DNA of 64,000 nucleotides from assembly GCA_002320005.1 (NCBI GenBank), contig DCJK01000018.1, positions 13,116 through 77,115 on the forward strand, read 5' to 3'. Positions 34,252 to 42,756 of this stretch are shown piece by piece. This DNA is from Firmicutes bacterium UBA1702. Lineage in GTDB: Bacteria; Bacillota; Clostridia; Peptostreptococcales; Anaerovoracaceae. Every line of letters begins with the position of its first letter. The stretch's first letter is position 1. The position numbers were made by a program, and so were the translations under genes. Under the pieces are notes generated by a model that was given only the letters and a program-made list of their open reading frames with translations, had not been told where the DNA came from and made no database searches.

Positions 34252-36182
34252 CAGCTTACTACCTCTCCGTCAGGTGCACAGGTTGTAACAATCTCGCAGC
34301 GCTTGCCGTTTTCAGCAAAGAGAAGCATTCCCTTTGATTCCATTCCCCGCAGCTGACGAGGCTTCAGATTTGCAACAACAATAACCTTCTGTCCCACCAT
34401 TTCTTCAGGCTTGAAATCCTCGGCAACACCGCTTATCACCTGCCGCAGCTCTGTTCCCATCTTTACCTGGAACACCAGCAGTTTGTCGGCTTTCGGGTGC
34501 TTTTCGGCCTTTACTATTGTTCCTACACGGAAATCAATTTTATCAAAATCATCGTATGTGATTTCAGGCTTCAGTTCCAGAGGAATGTTTTCAGGTTCTT
34601 TCTTTCCGCCTAAGGCCGAGAGTTCTTCCAGCTCTTTTTCAATATCCAGTCTCGGGAATATCGGATTACCCTTCTTCACCTGTTCACCCTCCATGGTGTC
34701 AAATACAAAGGCATCCTCCCATACAGGCTCTGCATACCACAGACCCATCTGCTTTCTTATCTCCTTGGAAGTTGTGTGCATAAACGGATAAATCAGCACG
34801 GATATGATGCGGATGGCCTCTGCCAGGTTGTGCATAACAGTATCCAGTTCCGCCTTTTTTGACTCATCCTTTGCCAGAACCCAAGGAGCCTTTTCATCAA
34901 TGTACTTGTTGGCTCTTCTTACGAGAATCCATATTTCTTCAAGAGCCATGTTAAATGCGAACTTGTCCATCTGCGTTTCAACCTTGGAAGCTGCCCCAAG
35001 AGCAACGGCCTTCAGTTCCTCATCAATGGCATCGCTGGTGGACGCTGCCGGAACAACGCCTCCGCAATATTTTTCTATCATGGAAACGGTTCTGGAAACC
35101 AGATTTCCAAGGTCGTTTGCCAGGTCGTAGTTCATGCGCTTAAGCATAACCTCATTGGTAAACACACCATCCTGTCCGAAGGTGTATTCTCTGAGAAGGA
35201 AGTACTTTAGAGCATCAATGCCGTATCTTTCAATGAGTATTACAGGATCCACCACGTCATTGCCTTTAGCTGCCTTGGACTTGGATACCTTTTCTCCGCC
35301 CAGAAGGAGCCATCCGTGTCCCAGCACCTGTTTCGGCAGAGGAAGGCCCGCGCTCATGAGCATTGCAGGCCATATGATGGAATGGAACCTTACGATTTCC
35401 TTTCCCACAAGGTGAACGTCTGCCGGCCAGTATTTATCGTAGAGCTCCGGCTCATCAGGATAACCCAGTGCTGTGATATAGTTTGTCAGCGCATCAAGCC
35501 ATACATAAATTACATGCTTCTCATCAATCGGAACCGGAATTCCCCAGTCAAAGGTGGATCTGGAAATACACAGATCATCCAGACCCTGCTTGATAAAGGA
35601 AGTCATCTCGTTTCTCCTGCTTTCAGGCTGCAGGAAGTCCGGATTTGTCTCAAAGAGTTCCAGGAGCTTGTCTGCATATTTGGAAAGTTTAAAGAAATAT
35701 GCTTCTTCCTTGGCTGCCTGTACAGGTCTGCCGCAGTCAGGGCAGCATCCGTTCACCAGCTGGCTTTCTGTCCAGAAAGACTCGCATGGTGTGCAGTATA
35801 GCCCTTCGTATTCCCCTTTATATATGTCTCCGTTTTCGTACATCTTCATAAAAATTTTCTGTACTCTCTTTATATGACGGGGCTCGGTGGTTCTTATAAA
35901 ATCGTCATAGGAAATCTCCATGGTCTTCCAGAGTTTTTTGATGCCATCAACCACCTCATCAACATATTCCTGAGGGGTAACACCTTTGGCTTCCGCAAGA
36001 GTTTCTATTTTCTGTCCGTGTTCATCTGTTCCTGTAAGGAAGTGAACATCGTATCCGCACAATCTCTTGAACCTTGCCATGGCATCAGCCATAACCGTGC
36101 AGTAAGTGTGCCCTATATGCAGGTTTGAGCTGGGATAATATATAGGTGTGGTAATATAATAAGTTCCTTTTTTTTCTGCCAT
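34251..36182 (-). CDS. metG: Methionyl-tRNA synthetase
   Basis: 643 residues. HIGHTYCTVM is the HIGH signature, KVSKSKAAKG the KMSKS variant, and a zinc knuckle shows CTPCESFW and CCPDCGRP. The C-terminal EMAP-type tRNA-binding domain (DKIDFRVGTIVKAEKHPKAD) is present. No T-box is visible upstream. Confidence 0.97.
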   Translation of the reverse strand: MAEKKGTYYITTPIYYPSSNLHIGHTYCTVMADAMARFKRLCGYDVHFLTGTDEHGQKIETLAEAKGVTPQEYVDEVVDGIKKLWKTMEISYDDFIRTTEPRHIKRVQKIFMKMYENGDIYKGEYEGLYCTPCESFWTESQLVNGCCPDCGRPVQAAKEEAYFFKLSKYADKLLELFETNPDFLQPESRRNEMTSFIKQGLDDLCISRSTFDWGIPVPIDEKHVIYVWLDALTNYITALGYPDEPELYDKYWPADVHLVGKEIVRFHSIIWPAMLMSAGLPLPKQVLGHGWLLLGGEKVSKSKAAKGNDVVDPVILIERYGIDALKYFLLREYTFGQDGVFTNEVMLKRMNYDLANDLGNLVSRTVSMIEKYCGGVVPAASTSDAIDEELKAVALGAASKVETQMDKFAFNMALEEIWILVRRANKYIDEKAPWVLAKDESKKAELDTVMHNLAEAIRIISVLIYPFMHTTSKEIRKQMGLWYAEPVWEDAFVFDTMEGEQVKKGNPIFPRLDIEKELEELSALGGKKEPENIPLELKPEITYDDFDKIDFRVGTIVKAEKHPKADKLLVFQVKMGTELRQVISGVAEDFKPEEMVGQKVIVVANLKPRQLRGMESKGMLLFAENGKRCEIVTTCAPDGEVVS

Positions 36183-36209
36183 TTTGACTTTCCTCTTTTC
36201 CTTTTTTCC

Positions 36210-36368
36210 TTATTTTTTTGAAGCTGTCAGCTTCGTCATGATCTTGTTTGTTGCTGCAACCAGCGTAACACCTGCAGCAATTCCCACTCCCAGAATCTTC
36301 AGGAGTGCACCGCCCACCTGCTTCATGTCAGGCGTAGGCTCTGTTCCTTTGTAAAATCCTGTTTTCAT
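36210..36368 (-). CDS. Small membrane protein of unknown function (52 residues)
   Basis: Starts MKTGFYKGTEPTPDMKQVGG and continues with one hydrophobic segment (ALLKILGVGIAAGVTLVAAT) and a basic end. The start overlaps the stop of the cytidylate-kinase-like gene as ATGA, so it is translationally coupled to it. I do not recognise the family. Confidence 0.72.
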   Translation of the reverse strand: MKTGFYKGTEPTPDMKQVGGALLKILGVGIAAGVTLVAATNKIMTKLTASKK

Positions 36369-36979
36369 CTGTATGTTCTTCTTTCTACGTATTCTACAAT
36401 AAGCTCTGCAGCCTCTTCTTCGGTTATATAGCTGCTGTTGATGGCCAGGTTATAGTTCTTGTATTCGCCCCACTTCTGGCATGTATGATAGTTGTAATAA
36501 TTCTGTCTTGCCTTATCGTAGGTGGCAATGAGTTCTTTTACTCTGTCCGGATCGTCCCCGTATTTCTCCACGGCGCGATTTATTCTGTCCTCCATTTCGG
36601 CATGTATGAACACATTAGTTACGCCGGGCAAATCTTTGAGAACATAGTCGGCGCATCTGCCTACTATGACACCCTCACCGGTTTCTCCGATTTTCTGAAT
36701 TACCTGAAACTGTGCAAGAAACAGTTTTTCGTTTACCGACAGAGAAGCTCCTCCTGTGCCGTCTCCGAAATTCATTGCTGATGCAAGGTTATAGGCAAAA
36801 CTGTTCTTAGCCTGCAGCTCGGCGTTTTCTATCATCTCTCTGGAAAACCCGCTGTCGGCCACAGCTATGTCTATAATCTCCTTATCATAAAAAGGCACAT
36901 CCAGCTTTTCGGCCAGAATTTTTCCGATTATTCTTCCGCCGCTTCCGTATTCCCGGCTGATGGTGATAAGCTTCTTCAT
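36365..36979 (-). CDS. Cytidylate kinase-like family protein
   Basis: 204 residues. The nucleotide-binding loop is the variant SREYGSGGRIIG, followed by LDVPFYDKEIIDIA. This group resembles CMP kinases but lacks several substrate residues and its activity is unknown. It lies 2 bases after aspartokinase and is followed by the overlapping 52-residue membrane protein. Confidence 0.9.
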   Translation of the reverse strand: MKKLITISREYGSGGRIIGKILAEKLDVPFYDKEIIDIAVADSGFSREMIENAELQAKNSFAYNLASAMNFGDGTGGASLSVNEKLFLAQFQVIQKIGETGEGVIVGRCADYVLKDLPGVTNVFIHAEMEDRINRAVEKYGDDPDRVKELIATYDKARQNYYNYHTCQKWGEYKNYNLAINSSYITEEEAAELIVEYVERRTYR

Positions 36980-36981
36980 AA

Positions 36982-38310
36982 CTATTCCTCCTCGACAAAT
37001 GTGTCATAAATAGCTCTTATGGCTTTTTCAAAATCTTTATTTTCCACTCCCACAATGATATTCATCTCGCTGGAGCCCTGATCGATCATGCGTATGTTAA
37101 CTTTAGCTTCACCAAGAGCATTAAAAAGCTTTGCCGACACTCCCGGCCTGTATGTCATGCGGTGTCCTACCGTAGCTATCAGCGCTATATTTTCGAAAAC
37201 ATCTATGCTGTCAGGCTGGAGTCTCTGTCTGAAGGCTTCCAGGACCTCATCCAGCCTGTCACCCAGCGCCTTCTTTGACATTACAACAGATACCGTATCT
37301 ATGCTGCTTGGCAGATGCTCAAAGTTTATGTCATAGTCATCCAGTATTCCCAGAATTCTTCTTACAAAACCTCTTTCACTGCTCATCATATTTTTGTAAA
37401 GAGCCACTACCGTAAAATCCTTGCTGCCGGCAATTCCTGTTATGATTCTGCCGCCGTTATCCGAATCCACCTGGCTCTCGGCGGTAATCATGGTGCCCTG
37501 ATCCTCAGGATCATTGGTGTTTCTTATGTTTATAGGAACGTTGGCCATTCTTGCAGGATATATGGCATCCTCATGAAGCACGCTGGCTCCCATATAGGAC
37601 AGTTCTCTGAGTTCTTTGTATGAAATGGTTTCAATTTGCTTCGGATTTTTTACGATTCGCGGATCTGCCATGAGAAAGCCTGACACATCCGTCCAGTTTT
37701 CATATACATCTGCATTGATAGCTCTTGCCACCAGCGCTCCTGTAATATCTGAACCTCCCCTGGAAAAGGTTTTTATCTTGCCGTCAGGAGTTGAACCGTA
37801 AAATCCCGGCAAAACCGCCCTTTCGTGCTTTGCCAGTTCTGCTTTCAGGGCTGCATCGGTTTCCTCAATGAGAATTTTCCCCTTGTAATCAAATTTTATC
37901 AGATTTGCCGTATCAACGAAATCGTATCCCAGAAATGCAGCAACAAGTATTGCATTAAGGTATTCACCTCTTGAGGCAATATAGTCCGCGCTTGGGTTCT
38001 GACGCAGGTTGTCTCTGATTTCCGCCATATGTCTGAGCAGATCAACATCTACTCCAAGATTTATTTCCACAGCCATGTATCTGTCTTCTACCACCTGGAA
38101 AATCTGGTCGTAAGGCAGATTATGCTCTATATGCGTTTTGCACAGATACAAAAGGTCTGTAATCTTATTGTCCCCTTCATATCTTTTACCCGGTGCCGAT
38201 ACCACAATGTACCGTCTGTCGGGATCCTGTTCTATGATCTGTTTTGTTTTAGTCAGCTGAATTCCGTCTGCAACTGAAGATCCACCGAACTTTGCTACTT
38301 TGATACCCAT
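36982..38310 (-). CDS. lysC: Aspartate kinase
   Basis: 442 residues. VAKFGGSSVADGIQL is the kinase signature; FSRGGSDITGALVA is the aspartate-binding loop; two ACT domains follow from about residue 300 (IDTVSVVMS and VNIRMIDQGSSEMNIIVGV). It is a monofunctional feedback-regulated type. No lysine riboswitch is visible upstream, which fits an organism that ferments lysine. Confidence 0.95.
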   Translation of the reverse strand: MGIKVAKFGGSSVADGIQLTKTKQIIEQDPDRRYIVVSAPGKRYEGDNKITDLLYLCKTHIEHNLPYDQIFQVVEDRYMAVEINLGVDVDLLRHMAEIRDNLRQNPSADYIASRGEYLNAILVAAFLGYDFVDTANLIKFDYKGKILIEETDAALKAELAKHERAVLPGFYGSTPDGKIKTFSRGGSDITGALVARAINADVYENWTDVSGFLMADPRIVKNPKQIETISYKELRELSYMGASVLHEDAIYPARMANVPINIRNTNDPEDQGTMITAESQVDSDNGGRIITGIAGSKDFTVVALYKNMMSSERGFVRRILGILDDYDINFEHLPSSIDTVSVVMSKKALGDRLDEVLEAFRQRLQPDSIDVFENIALIATVGHRMTYRPGVSAKLFNALGEAKVNIRMIDQGSSEMNIIVGVENKDFEKAIRAIYDTFVEEE

Positions 38311-38404
38311 TTTAGGTGTTCCTTCCTCTCGAAAAAATCTTATGTAATCAAGTTTTAATTATATTACAAAACACAATCTTTTTCAATAACTTTGTCCTTT
38401 ATAA

Positions 38405-38436
38405 ACAAAAAATGGCCGGCTTCTGCCAACCATTTT
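38405..38436 (-). terminator. Terminator after the ECF S component
   Basis: A 12-bp stem (38409-38420 with 38425-38436, two G-U pairs) followed by T7 on the minus strand. Confidence 0.85.
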
Positions 38437-38490
38437 GCTTTTTTAAAGTTCCTCCCTGCCGAAAATTCATTTCTGCATGGAAAATTTTCG

Positions 38491-39024
38491 TCAGTCTATG
38501 AGTTTTGCCCGTCTCAGAGCCATTACAATGATCGGAATCAGCAGAATATGTAAGATGATTCCCGGGACAGCCTGAAGAACAGCTCCGCCTATAAACAGCT
38601 GCCAGGTAAACTCGGTTCCGGTTACGCCGGAAATTATCAGCCTTGCGATTCCCCATACCACTCTTCCTGATATCATTGATATGATAAGTGACACATATAT
38701 GTTCAATGTATTCTTTTTGAGTTTTTCGTACAGCAGCCCGGCCACCAGACCGTAGGTTAAAAGTTCAAAGGCCATGGAAACGCCTGCCGGCATTATCGGA
38801 GGCATTCCGAAAATAGCGTATCTCAGCAGCGGTGAGATAAATCCCACAGCCGCAGCCCATCTGTATCCGCATATGTAGGCACACAGCAGCACCGGTATAT
38901 GCATAGGGCACAGCATATTGCCTAAGGTCTGTATCTGCCCTGTCAGGAACGGCAGCAGCATGGCCAGTGCAAGGCACAATGCCGCAAGTATAAGGTCTCT
39001 GGTGTTGTTTCTTGTATTTGTCAT
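38491..39024 (-). CDS. ECF transporter S component (ligand unknown)
   Basis: 177 residues, about six membrane segments. AALCLALAMLLPFLTGQ and MHIPVLLCAYICGY are typical of the ECF S-component superfamily; GMPPIMPAGVSMAFELLTYG is its middle. There is no riboswitch upstream to suggest the vitamin, and no EcfT/A next to it. A ribosome site (AAGGAGG) precedes the start. Confidence 0.85.
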   Translation of the reverse strand: MTNTRNNTRDLILAALCLALAMLLPFLTGQIQTLGNMLCPMHIPVLLCAYICGYRWAAAVGFISPLLRYAIFGMPPIMPAGVSMAFELLTYGLVAGLLYEKLKKNTLNIYVSLIISMISGRVVWGIARLIISGVTGTEFTWQLFIGGAVLQAVPGIILHILLIPIIVMALRRAKLID

Positions 39025-39071
39025 TTTTCCTCCTTGTAGGATCCGTCCGAAGCTTCTGCCCGGGACTTTCC

Positions 39072-39114
39072 AAAAAATAAAAGATACAGTTCTTCCCTTC
39101 TGGAAAGCCTGTAC
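39072..39114 (-). terminator. Terminator after the DUF3842 gene
   Basis: GGTACAG pairs with CTGTATC around an inner CTTTCC/GGGAAG stem (39083-39114), followed by a T-rich run on the minus strand. Confidence 0.8.
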
Positions 39115-39131
39115 CTTCTGGTATCGTTGAA

Positions 39132-39545
39132 TCAGCTTCTGCTGATTTCTCTAATCTTTTCGATGGCTTCTGCGATGAGCTCCGTTGTGCTCTTTCCGTC
39201 TGTGCCTATGACAATATTATTACATTTATTCACAGGAATCAATATCTTTTTTGCCTGGCTGCGACCTATGGCTACAGCCATTTTCGGTGTGATTTCTCCC
39301 AGCAGTGAGTCTGCTATGACAATGCCGATAGGTCCGACAATTATGTCTGCTCTTCCTGCACACACAACTACGGCATTTTCGCCGGTGGCCCCGTTATCGG
39401 CGCCTGCCTTGAGCATGCTGGCTGTCGCCATGGTATTGGTTCCCACAGCTGTTATTTCTGCGGAAGGGATAAGCTTTCTGACAGCTTCCACCATCTGTTT
39501 TCCAAGAAGTCCTCCCTGCCCGTCGATTATTAAAACGTTTTTCAT
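39132..39545 (-). CDS. DUF3842 family protein
   Basis: 137 residues from MKNVLIIDGQGGLLGKQ, a Rossmann-like start. ATASMLKAGADNGATGENA and VGPIGIVIADSLLGEITP are strongly conserved parts of this clostridial family. The ATGA overlap with the upstream gene fixes the start. The function is unknown. Confidence 0.88.
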   Translation of the reverse strand: MKNVLIIDGQGGLLGKQMVEAVRKLIPSAEITAVGTNTMATASMLKAGADNGATGENAVVVCAGRADIIVGPIGIVIADSLLGEITPKMAVAIGRSQAKKILIPVNKCNNIVIGTDGKSTTELIAEAIEKIREISRS

Positions 39546-40063
39546 TTTTTGTCTTCTTCTTTCTTGTCTTTTTTGTCGGAGGGTTTTCCGATCATGTGTC
39601 TTAGATCGTTGAGAACGGACTCTTCCAACGCTCTTCTGGCGGCCTTGATTTCGTAGCTGTCCTCCACTTCCACCACCTGAGTCATCCACACCAGCTTCTT
39701 ATACCAGCTTTTTTCGATTTTTTCACGAAGAGCTCTGTTAAATTCAGGGACCATCTGGCTTGCCCTGATAAGGTATACCCTTACCACAAGCCCCGGGCTG
39801 AAATTTTTAACTTCAAATACGCCTTCGTGTTCCCCAAGCTTTTCCAGTGTGCTGCGCATGTCCCTTATTATCTCTTCACAGATTATCATAAGTCTTCCTC
39901 TGCTGCATATCAGATAAAAGGCTACTCCGAAAACCATGCTGACCATCAGAGCAGGCCCCTTTCCGAAAGGAATCTGAGTCCCTATATACATCAGGGCTGA
40001 CGGTATAAACCAGAGCCATCTTATTTTTTCAAGTCTTGTACTGAGTCTTTCAGCTTTTCCCAT
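39542..40063 (-). CDS. Membrane-anchored protein of unknown function
   Basis: 173 residues from the ATG after GAGAGG; the longer open frame upstream runs into the deoC promoter. Two hydrophobic segments (residues 15-60) are followed by a soluble domain and a Lys/Asp/Glu-rich end. Its stop overlaps the DUF3842 start. I do not recognise a family. Confidence 0.75.
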   Translation of the reverse strand: MGKAERLSTRLEKIRWLWFIPSALMYIGTQIPFGKGPALMVSMVFGVAFYLICSRGRLMIICEEIIRDMRSTLEKLGEHEGVFEVKNFSPGLVVRVYLIRASQMVPEFNRALREKIEKSWYKKLVWMTQVVEVEDSYEIKAARRALEESVLNDLRHMIGKPSDKKDKKEEDKK

Positions 40064-40111
40064 TTCAACCTCTCTTTTCTTTCTAAATATTATATGCAAA
40101 AAACCATTTCG

Positions 40112-40140
40112 TTGCAATAAGAAATCCGGCATGTTATAAT
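40112..40140 (+). promoter_or_regulatory. Sigma-A promoter of deoC
   Basis: TTGCAA (40112-40117), 17 bases, TATAAT (40135-40140), about 40 bases before the start. Confidence 0.85.
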
Positions 40141-40181
40141 TATAAAAGTTATATCGCAAGACTAATTTGGGAGGTATGATT

Positions 40182-40856
40182 ATGAACTTAACCAAGCCGT
40201 TAAATAAATATTTCGACCATACACTGCTCAAGGCTGATGCGGTTACAGAACAGATTGATACTCTCTGCCGTGAAGCCCTGGAATATGATTTTTATTCCGT
40301 ATGTGTAAACTCATGTAATGTAGCTCAGTGCGCCGACAACCTCAGAGGTTCCGACGTCAAAATAGCCGCAGTTGTAGGCTTTCCTCTGGGAGCATGCACC
40401 ACCGCCACCAAGGTTTTCGAAACCGAAGAGGCCTGTAAAGACGGCGCCAGGGAGATAGATATGGTAATCAATATAGGCGCCCTCAAGGAGGGCGGTGAGG
40501 ACTATGTCTGCAAGGACATCAAAGCTGTAGTAACTGCAGCCGCCAAGTATGATGCTATCGTAAAGGTCATTATCGAGACCTGCCTTCTCTCTGATGAAGA
40601 AAAAGTTCTGGCCTGTGAGCTTTCAGAAGCTGCCGGAGCTGCCTTTGTGAAAACCTCTACCGGTTTTTCCGTGGGAGGCGCCTCTGTAGAAGATGTTGCT
40701 CTTATGAAAAGGACTGTAGGCGACAGGCTGCAGGTAAAAGCCAGCGGCGGTATCAGAGATTATGACACCGTAATGGCAATGATAGAAGCAGGAGCAGACA
40801 GAGTAGGGGCTTCCGCATCGGTAAAGATTATGGAAGACAGCAAATCGCGTAGGTAA
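40182..40856 (+). CDS. deoC: Deoxyribose-phosphate aldolase
   Basis: 224 residues from the ATG that follows GGGAGG by 7 bases. FDHTLLKADAV begins the TIM barrel, KVIIETCLL holds the catalytic region and FVKTSTGFSVGGA has the Schiff-base lysine. It cleaves deoxyribose-5-phosphate to acetaldehyde and glyceraldehyde-3-phosphate. Confidence 0.96.
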   Translation: MNLTKPLNKYFDHTLLKADAVTEQIDTLCREALEYDFYSVCVNSCNVAQCADNLRGSDVKIAAVVGFPLGACTTATKVFETEEACKDGAREIDMVINIGALKEGGEDYVCKDIKAVVTAAAKYDAIVKVIIETCLLSDEEKVLACELSEAAGAAFVKTSTGFSVGGASVEDVALMKRTVGDRLQVKASGGIRDYDTVMAMIEAGADRVGASASVKIMEDSKSRR

Positions 40857-40876
40857 TTTACGGAGGTAATACATAT

Positions 40877-41047
40877 ATGTCAGACAGAACAATGAATCTA
40901 ATCAGAGCAGCAGCCTGCGCTCTTATCTCGCTGTGCTGCTTCGCTATCAAAATAATAGGGGGTTCAGACTCCATGTTCCCATACGTCGGCGGCGGTCTCT
41001 GTGCCTTCCTGGCATTGGCTTATCTTAAGCATGCCTTTATCGACTGA
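40877..41047 (+). CDS. Small membrane protein of unknown function (56 residues)
   Basis: Starts 20 bases after deoC, with ACGGAGGT as a strong ribosome site. The product has two hydrophobic segments (LIRAAACALISLCCFAIKII and MFPYVGGGLCAFLALAYL). No family recognised. It is probably co-transcribed with deoC. Confidence 0.72.
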   Translation: MSDRTMNLIRAAACALISLCCFAIKIIGGSDSMFPYVGGGLCAFLALAYLKHAFID

Positions 41048-41232
41048 AGGCCGCAATCAATCATTTTAACAAGGCAGACTCATATGCTGCAGAATCTGAG
41101 TTTTCAGGTCTGCAGCTTTTTCAATGTTTCTGCATATTTTTTCTCATACGATGAGCATTGCCGTGCTCGGCAAAAAGAGAGCATATTGCTCTCTTGCCGG
41201 TGCAATATGCTCTCTTCATCCACCATAACTTT

Positions 41233-42417
41233 TTACAGTCCTGCCTGCTCTCTCAGAGCTTCTGCCTTGTCGGTATGCTCCCATGGCAGGTCGATATCTG
41301 TTCTTCCGAAGTGTCCGTAAGCAGCAGTCTGTCTGTAAATAGGTCTTCTGAGATCCAGGTCGCGAATTATTGCTGCAGGTCTCAGGTCAAAGTTCTTTTC
41401 AACCAGCTGCGCAATCTTTTCGTCTTCAATTTTTCCCGTTCCGAAGGTGTCAACAAGAATGGATACAGGCTTGGCAACGCCTATGGCGTAAGCCAACTGA
41501 ATCTCGCATTTATCTGCAAGACCTGCTGCCACGATGTTCTTTGCTGCATATCTTGCGGCGTAAGTGGCGCTGCGGTCAACCTTTGTAGGGTCTTTTCCGG
41601 AGAAAGCTCCGCCGCCGTGGCGTGCATATCCGCCGTATGTATCTACGATAATTTTTCTGCCGGTAAGTCCTGAATCTCCATGAGGACCTCCGATAACGAA
41701 TCTTCCGGTAGGGTTTACATAGTACTTTGTGTTCTCGTCCAGAAGTTCTGCCGGAATAATAGGCTTGATCACGTGCTCAATCAAATCGGCCTTTATTTTT
41801 TCCTGTGTTGCTTCAGGGTCGTGCTGAGTTGAAATAAGCACGGTATCTATTCGCTTTACCTTGTCTCCGTCATATTCAACAGTCACCTGAGTTTTTCCGT
41901 CAGGTCTTAAATATGTGAGTGTTCCGTTCTTTCTTACTTCCGTAAGTCTTCTTGCCAGTTTATGAGCCAGAGCTATAGGCATAGGCATAAGTTCCGGTGT
42001 CTCATTGCAGGCAAAGCCGAACATTATTCCCTGGTCGCCGGCGCCTATGGTGTCTATCTGATCGTTTAATGTTCCGTCTTTGTATTCAAGAGCCTTGTCA
42101 ACGCCCATGGCGATGTCTCCTGACTGCTCGTCAATGGCAGAAAGGACTGCACAGGTGTTTCCGTCGAAGCCGTAATCACTTCTGTCATATCCTACGTCCA
42201 GTATGACCTGACGCACGATTTTAGGAATATCAACATAGCAGCTGGTGCTGATTTCTCCCATTACCATGGCATATCCGGTAGTGGTTGTTGTCTCTGCGGC
42301 AACTCTGCCGTAAGGATCCTTTTCAAAAATTGCATCCAGAATAGCATCGGAGATCTGGTCGCAAAGCTTGTCAGGATGGCCTTCAGTTACGGATTCTGAT
42401 GTAAAAAATCTTTTCAT
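41233..42417 (-). CDS. metK: S-adenosylmethionine synthetase
   Basis: 394 residues. FFTSESVTEGHPDKLCDQISDA starts the protein; GAGDQGIMFG and GGGAFSGKDPTKVDRSA are the two MetK signatures. It makes SAM from ATP and methionine and is preceded by a SAM-I riboswitch, so SAM should repress it. SAM also feeds the radical enzymes KamA and the SPL-like protein in this window. Confidence 0.98.
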   Translation of the reverse strand: MKRFFTSESVTEGHPDKLCDQISDAILDAIFEKDPYGRVAAETTTTTGYAMVMGEISTSCYVDIPKIVRQVILDVGYDRSDYGFDGNTCAVLSAIDEQSGDIAMGVDKALEYKDGTLNDQIDTIGAGDQGIMFGFACNETPELMPMPIALAHKLARRLTEVRKNGTLTYLRPDGKTQVTVEYDGDKVKRIDTVLISTQHDPEATQEKIKADLIEHVIKPIIPAELLDENTKYYVNPTGRFVIGGPHGDSGLTGRKIIVDTYGGYARHGGGAFSGKDPTKVDRSATYAARYAAKNIVAAGLADKCEIQLAYAIGVAKPVSILVDTFGTGKIEDEKIAQLVEKNFDLRPAAIIRDLDLRRPIYRQTAAYGHFGRTDIDLPWEHTDKAEALREQAGL

Positions 42418-42457
42418 TTGTGTTCTCCTCCCTTTTCTTTCTCAATCCTTATTCAAA

Positions 42458-42487
42458 CTAAAAACCTCTCTTTCGGAAAGAGAGGTT
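42458..42487 (-). terminator. Terminator of the SAM riboswitch expression platform
   Basis: An 11-bp stem (42463-42473 with 42477-42487) closed by a 3-base loop, followed by T's on the minus strand, between the aptamer and metK. Confidence 0.9.
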
Positions 42488-42495
42488 AAAAAGCT

Positions 42496-42612
42496 TGATT
42501 CTCCTCATCTTTCAGAAATAAATTCTGTAGGATTTAGCACCTTTTATGCTTTAAGCACCTAGGTTGCCGGGCGTCTTCGGGCCTATTCCCTCAGCCACTC
42601 TCAATAAGGATT
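42496..42612 (-). promoter_or_regulatory. SAM-I riboswitch (S-box)
   Basis: On the minus strand: TTATTGAGAGTGGCTGAGGG, then GGCCCGAAGACGCCCGGCAACC, then AAGGTGCTAAATCC and the 3' strand GATGAGGAGAATC. The spacing fits the four-helix SAM-I aptamer. It controls metK. Confidence 0.95.
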
Positions 42613-42649
42613 TTTAATATTCTTTTGGCAGCAAATCACTGCATATAAT

Positions 42650-42677
42650 ATTATATATCTTTTTATGCCGAAGTCAA
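42650..42677 (-). promoter_or_regulatory. Sigma-A promoter of the metK leader
   Basis: TTGACT (42672-42677), 16 bases, TATAAT (42650-42655) on the minus strand, upstream of the riboswitch. Confidence 0.8.
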
Positions 42678-42696
42678 CTGTAAAGGCAATAATTTA

Positions 42697-42724
42697 TTGT
42701 TTTTTTCCGTAAATAATGTATACT
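42697..42724 (+). promoter_or_regulatory. Candidate promoter of the unknown gene at 42757
   Basis: TTGTTT (42697-42702), 16 bases, TATACT (42719-42724). It points away from the metK promoter. Confidence 0.5.
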
Positions 42725-42756
42725 GTTTTATATAACTTTTATCCAGAGGTGCTATT

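Noticed and set aside
38311..38490. Searched for a lysine riboswitch ahead of aspartokinase.
   Set aside because: Only a terminator for the neighbouring gene and AT-rich sequence are visible; no L-box pattern.
39025..39131. Structured sequence upstream of the ECF S component as a vitamin riboswitch.
   Set aside because: It is explained by a rho-independent terminator of the preceding gene, and the remaining leader is too short for an aptamer.
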